Below are positions 59,081 to 64,000 of a DNA stretch of 64,000 nucleotides, piece after piece. The stretch comes from JAGPUQ01 sp947084925 (GTDB lineage: Bacteria > Pseudomonadota > Gammaproteobacteria > Pseudomonadales > Porticoccaceae). Both the position numbers and the translations under genes were made by a program. The notes under the pieces were generated by a model. It did not search any database, was not told the DNA's origin, and was given only the letters and a program-made list of their open reading frames with translations. The stretch spans positions 1 to 64,000 of the forward strand of contig CAMTUJ010000010.1 of the NCBI GenBank assembly GCA_947084925.1, written 5' to 3'. How positions within the stretch are numbered: the first letter of the stretch is position 1; every line of letters starts with the position of its first letter.

Positions 59081-59296
59081 ATGCGCTACACCGTTATTGT
59101 GGAAGAAGGTGCGACGAGCTGGGGAGCGTACGTCCCCGATTTGCCGGGCTGTGTGGCCGCGGGCGAGAGCCGTGAGGAGGTGCTGCGGCTGATTCGGGAG
59201 GCAATCGAGTTCCATCTGGAGGGGCTCAGGGAGCAGGGGCAGCCCTTCCCGGAGCCTCGCTCCCACGGCGAGGTGGTCGAGGTTGATGCGGCGTGA
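59081..59296 (+). CDS. HicB-like protein (possible orphan antitoxin)
   Basis: A 71-residue protein with the HicB ribonuclease-H-like fold signature: YTVIVEEGATSWGAYVPDLP then GCVAAGESREEVLRLIREAI. It lacks the C-terminal DNA-binding extension of full HicB antitoxins, and no HicA-like toxin is found on either side, so it may be solitary or a remnant. It starts 18 bases after the DUF35 gene with GCAGGAG upstream. It marks the transition from the high-GC acyl-CoA module to the lower-GC cassette. Confidence 0.75.
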   Translation: MRYTVIVEEGATSWGAYVPDLPGCVAAGESREEVLRLIREAIEFHLEGLREQGQPFPEPRSHGEVVEVDAA

Positions 59297-59316
59297 CGGG
59301 GCTCAACTGGATGCTT

Positions 59317-59341
59317 GCACGTCGGGCACGTCGGGCACGTC
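59317..59341 (+). repeat. 9-bp microrepeat
   Basis: GCACGTCGG is repeated at 59317-59325 and 59326-59334, with a partial third copy ending at 59341, in the gap between the HicB-like gene and the low-GC cassette. The rest of this gap has T-rich sequence (59367-59386) where a promoter could lie, but no convincing -35/-10 pair. Confidence 0.65.
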
Positions 59342-59462
59342 ATCGGTGAGCGGTTGCCGTACTGAGTGTTTTTTTTGGATCAAGTTTTGTATTGTGCGTA
59401 CATGGTGCAATACTCGCCCTGCCAGTGTTCCGTTGAGAACACTTTTGAGCTTAAACGTCACT

Positions 59463-60236
59463 ATGGAACGGAACATGGAGAATTGGTTTGTCCAACAGCT
59501 GAGATTCAGTGCCTTTGTTCAAGACGCGTTGCGCTCCCTAGTGGATCAGGTTTGGGAAGCGATTTCGGCAGACCCGCCAGAGACAGATGACTCTCGTCCG
59601 AGAGAAGGATTTCGCCGATTGGCAATCTCCGCCGACGATGGATCGATGCTTCAAGTAATTCTGACGCCAGGGCGATTCGATGTTCTTCAGTCACTGGCAG
59701 CAACGGCTGAAATTCAACCGGTTGTTCACCTTGGTAAAGCGTCTCAACGGGTAGATTCGTTTGTACGTCAAATCAACGCTATGCTTCCCCGCCTCAACAT
59801 TGATATTCAGCGGATAGCCTTAGGCTTGGTTTTAATACGCCCCGTTGCTAGTCGCGAAGACGCATATCGAGAGCTCCAGAGCTTACTTCCCGTGGAGCTG
59901 AACCCAGACACATCGCGAGATTTTTTGTATCAAATTAACCATCCAGAAACCCTTCAGATCGAGCAGGATTCGCTTGAGCTAAACCGCTTATGCAAATGGT
60001 CGGCGATACAAACACAGCATTTCAGGTTGCAGATTATCGCTGCTCCCAGTGGGGTTCCAGTTTCGACCCAAGGCGACCTTGCGGCGGGAGAAAATTTTGT
60101 ATGTTGTGAGGTTGACAATAGTACGGCTGCCGATAGAGCCGGAGCGTTACCAAGAGACAGTATTCAGGCGATTTTTGAGCGACTGGTAGAATTGGCAAGC
60201 ACTACTTCGATGGGAGAGCGCCGTGCGACTACGTGA
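59463..60236 (+). CDS. Protein of unknown function, cassette gene 1
   Basis: A 257-residue protein, not recognised. No signal peptide or membrane segment is seen. It is a mixed alpha/beta sequence with FRRLAISADDGSMLQVIL near 47-64 and LNIDIQRIALGLVLIRPV near 105-122. The ATG at 59463 has no good Shine-Dalgarno; ATG at 59475, after GGAACGGAAC, is a reasonable alternative. Local GC is lower than in the flanks and codons such as TTA, AGA and ATA appear. It overlaps gene 2 by 14 bases. The general shape is like sporadic accessory proteins near defence genes, but I cannot name a family. Confidence 0.7.
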   Translation: MERNMENWFVQQLRFSAFVQDALRSLVDQVWEAISADPPETDDSRPREGFRRLAISADDGSMLQVILTPGRFDVLQSLAATAEIQPVVHLGKASQRVDSFVRQINAMLPRLNIDIQRIALGLVLIRPVASREDAYRELQSLLPVELNPDTSRDFLYQINHPETLQIEQDSLELNRLCKWSAIQTQHFRLQIIAAPSGVPVSTQGDLAAGENFVCCEVDNSTAADRAGALPRDSIQAIFERLVELASTTSMGERRATT

Positions 60237-60972
60237 CAACACGTCAGGCAGTACTGCCCCGAATGCTGCCATCGTTGATACGGCGCTCGCCAACTTGTCC
60301 GAGCCGAAGTGGCTGAGACCCAGCGAGTCAACTCGCTCGGGCCATGAAATCCAAGGGTATCACGATAAGCTCGGGGGCTATTCGCCTCAGGATGTAAGCA
60401 CGGCATTGTCGGGGAGTGTGCATGGCAAGTACGTTTATAGCCCCGACCCTGGAGAAACCTGTCGCATTCCCCCGAATGCGTTGAGAAGTCGGCGCCTCAG
60501 CGTCGAAACTGGTTTTAACTACTTCGAGTTCGAGCAACTTCGTGCTCGCAGGATGCTTGATAAATTTAAGGAAGAAATTTTAGCATGGCGAAATAAGATC
60601 GAAGAACGCCACATGGCTAGCCTCACTCGCCAGATTGAATACCTCTTTGAGGAAAAGCCTGAGCTTGGGCCAAAGCAATTGGCTCCCAGCCTGAATTCAT
60701 TTAGTGTACTGTTGGCTTACCTCGCTCGTCACCCCGAGTTCAAAGCTCCGTCGATTGGATTCAACCGCGATGGAACGTTTTCCGCGATCTGGGCCGGCGA
60801 CAAAAAATTGCGAATGACTCTCGATTTTTTGAGTCCAACAAGTATTCGTTGGGTCTTTGTGGATTCCCGCAATGGCATTAGAGATGCCGTCACTGGTGCC
60901 GGCATAGTGTCGCTCGATATTCTCTCTGGCGTGTTTGACGCGTATGGCGCCACCATTTGGATGAATGCTTGA
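60223..60972 (+). CDS. Protein of unknown function, cassette gene 2
   Basis: A 249-residue protein starting at GTG with GGGAGAG just upstream, inside the end of gene 1. The N-terminal 100 residues are polar and low in hydrophobics. A likely coiled-coil helix lies near 100-145 (FEFEQLRARRMLDKFKEEIL, then WRNKIEERHMASLTRQ), and the C-terminal part has alternating beta strands (IGFNRDGTFSAIWAGDKKLR). No catalytic motif, signal peptide or membrane segment is visible. Its stop abuts the gene 3 start (TGAGTG), so all three appear co-translated. Confidence 0.7.
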   Translation: MRLRDNTSGSTAPNAAIVDTALANLSEPKWLRPSESTRSGHEIQGYHDKLGGYSPQDVSTALSGSVHGKYVYSPDPGETCRIPPNALRSRRLSVETGFNYFEFEQLRARRMLDKFKEEILAWRNKIEERHMASLTRQIEYLFEEKPELGPKQLAPSLNSFSVLLAYLARHPEFKAPSIGFNRDGTFSAIWAGDKKLRMTLDFLSPTSIRWVFVDSRNGIRDAVTGAGIVSLDILSGVFDAYGATIWMNA

Positions 60973-61407
60973 GTGACAACCCCCTTGCTTCCTGAACACC
61001 ATGTTGGCAAACATTGCCAACCCAACGATCTGATTCCTGAGGAAATGGAAGACGGTTCATTTAGGCCGGGGGGTGTCAGAGGCTCCGCGTTTTACCCCGA
61101 CGAGGATGGTGTATCTGTTGCTTGGGTGGAGCATCCACATCATACAGGCATGCAAATTGATCAAATTCGATCAATCGTTGGCTGCATGAGCTTTCGTAAG
61201 ATAAGAAAAAGCCATAGGTTGGCGGTTTATAGAGTTGGGGCCATCGTGGATTGTGGTGTGAAGTTTGGAAAATCAATATCGGTTAATCACGATCCACAGC
61301 CTAACTATGAGTGTCACAGCCTCATCGTTGGAGTCGATCCAGGGTCCGCGGATTTGTTGGATTTGATTGCCGCTGAAGTTCTGGCCTTGGAAGCGATGAT
61401 GGGCTAG
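60973..61407 (+). CDS. Protein of unknown function, cassette gene 3
   Basis: A 144-residue protein starting at a GTG immediately after the gene 2 stop. It contains conserved-looking RGSAFYPDEDGVSVAWVEHP near residues 36-55, several histidines (HPHHTG) and a repeated basic stretch SFRKIRKSHRL near 73-83, followed by VGAIVDCGVKFGKSI. Not recognised. It has no signal peptide or membrane segment. GC content is clearly low: 61201-61260 has 28 G/C of 60, against 41 of 60 in 57241-57300. Confidence 0.68.
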   Translation: MTTPLLPEHHVGKHCQPNDLIPEEMEDGSFRPGGVRGSAFYPDEDGVSVAWVEHPHHTGMQIDQIRSIVGCMSFRKIRKSHRLAVYRVGAIVDCGVKFGKSISVNHDPQPNYECHSLIVGVDPGSADLLDLIAAEVLALEAMMG

Positions 61408-61687
61408 TGCCACTGAGGTTGGCATCGCCGGGGTCAGTGCTCGCATTGTTGCATTCAATCAACGCGCGTAATCAGTAGCGGCCCTTGCGGTCACGGCAAT
61501 CACCCCGGCGGGTGTAGCCATCCTCTGATCCTGGAGCCACACCAGCGAAATGGTGGCTGACAAACCACGGTATACCCATGAACACTGGTTTCAGGCACGA
61601 TTATCTCCTTTGCGCTGCCGTCTAACTCAGCGCCCCACACGCTTTTCACTGAACGACTTCAATAACTCAACCATCAGGAGACGAACA

Positions 61688-62557
61688 ATGCGCGACATCG
61701 AAGGGAAGGTAGCCTTTATCACCGGCGCGGCCAGCGGCATGGGCTTGGGCATGACCAAGGCCTTCACCAGGGCGGGGATGAAAGTAATGATGGCCGATAT
61801 CGACGCGAAGCGGTTGGAGGCCGCCGCCGCCGATCTGAAAGCCAGGGGCGCGGATGTGGATACGCTGCGCTGCGACATCACCATCGAGGATTCCGTGTTT
61901 GCCGCGGCGGATGCCACCGTCAAGCGCTTCGGCACGGTGAATGTGCTGTGCAACAACGCCGGCGTCAGCGTCGGTGGACTCAGCGAAGAGCTTTCGCAAA
62001 AGGATTGGGATTGGGTGGTCGCCGTCAACCAGACCGCCATCGTCTACGCCATGCGCGCGTTTCTGCCGTTGATGAAAGCCAATGGCGAAAGCGGCCATGT
62101 GATGAGCACCGCGTCCATGGCGGGGCTGGTCAACGCCGGCGCCGGCTGGGGTGCCTACAATGCCAGCAAGCACGCCGCCGTCGCCATGATGGAAGTGCTC
62201 TACAGCGAACTCAAGGACACGCCCATCGGGGTATCGGTGCTGTGCCCGGGCGCCGTCAACACCAATATCCTGGCAGCGGCCACGCACCGGCCCGACCATT
62301 TCGGAAAATCCGACGACCGCCCGATCGCGCTGAACCCGCTTGGCGAAACCCTGCAACAGGGGCTGGACCCCGACGTGGTGGGCGAGCTGGTGCTGGATGC
62401 GATTCGCGAAAACCAGTTTTATATTTTCACCGACCCACGGATGGAAAGGCAGATCGAGCGGCTGTTCGATCGCATCAAACTGGGTTTTGCCTGGGCGCGG
62501 AAGAATGAACATCTGATCGCGGCGAATCAGGCCGAGTTGGTGTGGAAAGCTAAATAA
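61688..62557 (+). CDS. Short-chain dehydrogenase/reductase
   Basis: SDR of 289 residues. The cofactor motif TGAASGMG is near residues 12-19, with ADIDAKRLE favouring NAD(H). The triad is visible: Ser in MSTASMAG, YNASKHA with Tyr and Lys near 157-161. GC returns to the core level. AGGAG precedes the ATG at 61688. The protein extends about 30 residues beyond the classical SDR length with an IERLFDRIKLGFAWARKNE tail. The 280-bp gap before it (61408-61687) contains no gene I can support. Substrate unknown. Confidence 0.88.
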   Translation: MRDIEGKVAFITGAASGMGLGMTKAFTRAGMKVMMADIDAKRLEAAAADLKARGADVDTLRCDITIEDSVFAAADATVKRFGTVNVLCNNAGVSVGGLSEELSQKDWDWVVAVNQTAIVYAMRAFLPLMKANGESGHVMSTASMAGLVNAGAGWGAYNASKHAAVAMMEVLYSELKDTPIGVSVLCPGAVNTNILAAATHRPDHFGKSDDRPIALNPLGETLQQGLDPDVVGELVLDAIRENQFYIFTDPRMERQIERLFDRIKLGFAWARKNEHLIAANQAELVWKAK

Positions 62558-62889
62558 GTGCGTTCCCGAAGCGCGTTGGTATCGCGAGGCAGCGTAGGGC
62601 CATGACGTATAAAGTGCACTGCATAACCACGTAATCGTCGTTCCCGCGCAGAGCCTGGTCCCGCCGAGGCGGGGGCGGGAGGCCAGAAATATCAGAGCCT
62701 TCTGGATGCCCGCTTCCGCGGGCATGACGGTTGTTCAGAGTATTCATAACGGCGGTTGGCCCTCGGCGCGTGCCCCGGGGCATGCCGCCGGCAACTCACT
62801 TGCTGTTTTGGCGAACATCGCCGACAACAGATTCATTCCCTGGCGGCTTTCGATAGGATTGGCGGCCATCCACGGAGCGTTGCGAAGCG
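62558..62889. other. 332-bp gap with REP element
   Basis: Apart from the REP-like palindrome at 62637-62728, no gene or clear promoter was seen. The 3' part leading to the spermidine-synthase-like gene is a plain leader. Confidence 0.6.
62637..62728. repeat. REP-like composite palindrome
   Basis: The ends GTCGTTCCCGCG (62637-62648) and CGCGGGCATGAC (62717-62728) are imperfect inverted repeats (10 of 12). Inside lie two further hairpins: CCCGC/GCGGG pairs around 62660-62680 and GCCCGC with GCGGGC at 62708-62723. It matches 56534-56554 in its CTGGATGCCCGC core. These are typical of dispersed extragenic palindromes. Confidence 0.7.
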
Positions 62890-63609
62890 ATGAGCCTGTT
62901 ATTCAAGGAGCTGGACAGTCGATCCACACCCATCGGTGTGCTTAGCCTGCGGCGGCGGCGCGAGCTTGCGCTGGACGTCGATGTGTTCGAGATCAAGCTC
63001 GGTGAAGACTATCTGATGTCGAGTCTGTTCACCGCTTCCGAGATCGCCTTGGCGCGCCTGGGATTGGCGGCGCTTCCCGGCACGCGATTGGATGTCGTCG
63101 TCGGCGGGCTCGGTCTCGGCTATACCGCGCAGGCGGTTCTGGAAGATCAGCGGGTCGCCTCGCTCATCGTCGTCGAGATGCTGGATGCCGTCATCGACTG
63201 GCACCGGACCGCGTTGTTGCCGCTCGGTCCCGGGCTCACGTCCGATCCGCGCTGCCGGTTCGTGCAGGGTGATTTCTTCGCGTGCGCGAACGCGCCGACG
63301 GGTTTCGATACGGCAACGCCGGGACGGCGGTTCGACGCCATCCTGCTGGATATCGACCATTCGCCGGACGCGCTGCTCGACGCGCGCAGCACCGGCTTCT
63401 ATCGGCCGCAGGGGTTGCGCGCGCTGGCCGCGCATCTGAAACCCGGCGGCGTCTTCGGGCTGTGGTCGAACGACGAGCCGGATGCCATGTTCACCGAACG
63501 GCTGGCGGGTGTGTTCGAGGAAGCCTGGGCCGAGCCCGTGACCTTTCACAACCCGCTGCAGGACCGGCCGTTCACCCAGACCATCTACCTGGCCAGGGTC
63601 ACCGCCTGA
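62890..63609 (+). CDS. Spermidine-synthase-like methyltransferase-fold protein
   Basis: Rossmann-fold protein of 239 residues resembling SpeE-like aminopropyl- or methyltransferases. DVVVGGLGLGYTAQA near 68-82 is the SAM/dcSAM-binding loop and VVEMLDAVIDWH the following acidic strand; AILLDIDHSPD near 149-159 is the substrate-side loop. Absence of clear SpeE catalytic motifs and of speD in the window leaves function open. Because spermidine is probably made by the speA cluster, it may be a spermidine-synthase-like protein of another role. Followed after 70 bases by the GFA-family gene. Confidence 0.78.
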   Translation: MSLLFKELDSRSTPIGVLSLRRRRELALDVDVFEIKLGEDYLMSSLFTASEIALARLGLAALPGTRLDVVVGGLGLGYTAQAVLEDQRVASLIVVEMLDAVIDWHRTALLPLGPGLTSDPRCRFVQGDFFACANAPTGFDTATPGRRFDAILLDIDHSPDALLDARSTGFYRPQGLRALAAHLKPGGVFGLWSNDEPDAMFTERLAGVFEEAWAEPVTFHNPLQDRPFTQTIYLARVTA

Positions 63610-63679
63610 CGGGACGGGGAAGCGCGGGAGACAGGGGCGTCTTCGAAAACAACATCACACACGCGGAAGGAGAAACATC

Positions 63680-64000
63680 ATGAGCTCTGAAAAAAGCTAC
63701 GACGGCAGTTGTTTTTGCGGCGCGGTGCAGCTCACCGTCACCGGCGCGCCGGCGGCGATGGGTTATTGCCATTGTGAATCGTGCCGCCACTGGTCCGCAG
63801 GGCCGGTCAATGCCTTCGTGCTGTGGAAACCCGAGGCCGTGCGCGTTACCCGGAGCGCGGACAACATCGGCACGTACAACAAGACGCCCAACAGCTATCG
63901 CAAATGGCGCAAAACCTGCGGCGGTCACCTCTTTACCGAGCATCCCGGCATGGGACTGACCGATGTCTATGCGGCGGTCACGCCGGATTTCCCGTACCAG
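63680..64000 (+). CDS. GFA-family protein, partial (cut by window end)
   Basis: Start of a glutathione-dependent formaldehyde-activating (GFA/CENP-V) family gene, 107 codons before the window ends. CFCGAV near 11-16 and CHCESCRHWSAG near 30-41 are the first zinc ligands. The third site, normally a C-x2-CGGHL motif, reads WRKTCGGHL: the first Cys of the pair is Arg (CGC, one base from TGC). AAGGAGAAA precedes the ATG. Many proteins in this family are not true glutathione enzymes. Confidence 0.85.
   Translation, partial: MSSEKSYDGSCFCGAVQLTVTGAPAAMGYCHCESCRHWSAGPVNAFVLWKPEAVRVTRSADNIGTYNKTPNSYRKWRKTCGGHLFTEHPGMGLTDVYAAVTPDFPYQ

Noticed and set aside
59297..59462. HicA toxin gene next to the HicB-like gene
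   Set aside because: No frame of about 60 residues with HicA-like sequence was found on either strand.
61408..61687. Remnant of an insertion-sequence transposase
   Set aside because: Short translated pieces on the minus strand were not convincing and no inverted ends or target duplication were seen.

Overview
The window is chromosomal DNA from a high-GC gammaproteobacterium outside the Enterobacterales. The evidence is the conserved block nnr-tsaE-amidase-mutL-miaA-hfq-hflX-hflK-hflC-hisZ-purA, paired fabA/fabB, a complete Mla lipid-transport operon, YajR, QueG, and hisZ, which enteric bacteria lack. I cannot assign a genus. No tRNA, rRNA, CRISPR array, phage or full insertion sequence was seen; nearly all of the window is housekeeping sequence with short intergenic gaps.

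Layout. 1-141: MITE-like repeat with perfect 16-bp inverted ends; a diverged copy lies at 13509-13630. 252-4022: mlaFEDCBA, outer-membrane lipid asymmetry. 4029-6035 (-): Rep helicase. 6176-8622: hotdog thioesterase plus acetoacetyl-CoA synthetase. 9006-13505: prkA-yeaH-ycgB stress kinase operon behind a candidate sigma-54 promoter. 13634-21761: uvrA (-), then manC, a 2OG-Fe(II) oxygenase, yajR, ssb and cysC. 21890-23736 (-): fabA-fabB. 23958-28851: galU-manB facing pgi and ispB; with manC these supply UDP-glucose and GDP-mannose precursors. 29075-31644: LLM flavin oxidoreductase, zinc alcohol dehydrogenase and a small unknown gene. 31730-35996 (-): speA, carboxynorspermidine dehydrogenase-like and decarboxylase-like genes, an alternative polyamine route. 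36107-48996 (-): the long housekeeping block. 49060-54321: queG, rpsT, yqhA, then proB-obgE-rpmA-rplU on the minus strand. 54671-59063: nudC, then an acyl-CoA module (enoyl-CoA hydratase, SDR, thiolase-like protein, DUF35 protein). 59081-61407: HicB-like orphan and a three-gene cassette of lower GC with no recognised function. 61688-64000: SDR, spermidine-synthase-like protein and a GFA-family gene cut by the window end.

The most interesting places are the three-gene cassette at 59463-61407 (unknown proteins, foreign base composition, tight coupling); the speA/dehydrogenase/decarboxylase cluster, which may make spermidine through an agmatine-derived intermediate; the thiolase-like plus DUF35 pair without thiolase cysteines, which resembles steroid side-chain aldolase partners; and the MITE-like family. 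Short tandem duplications recur in both genes and gaps, suggesting replication slippage. Many start codons are GTG or TTG, and several starts were chosen from promoter and Shine-Dalgarno positions rather than from the longest reading frame.
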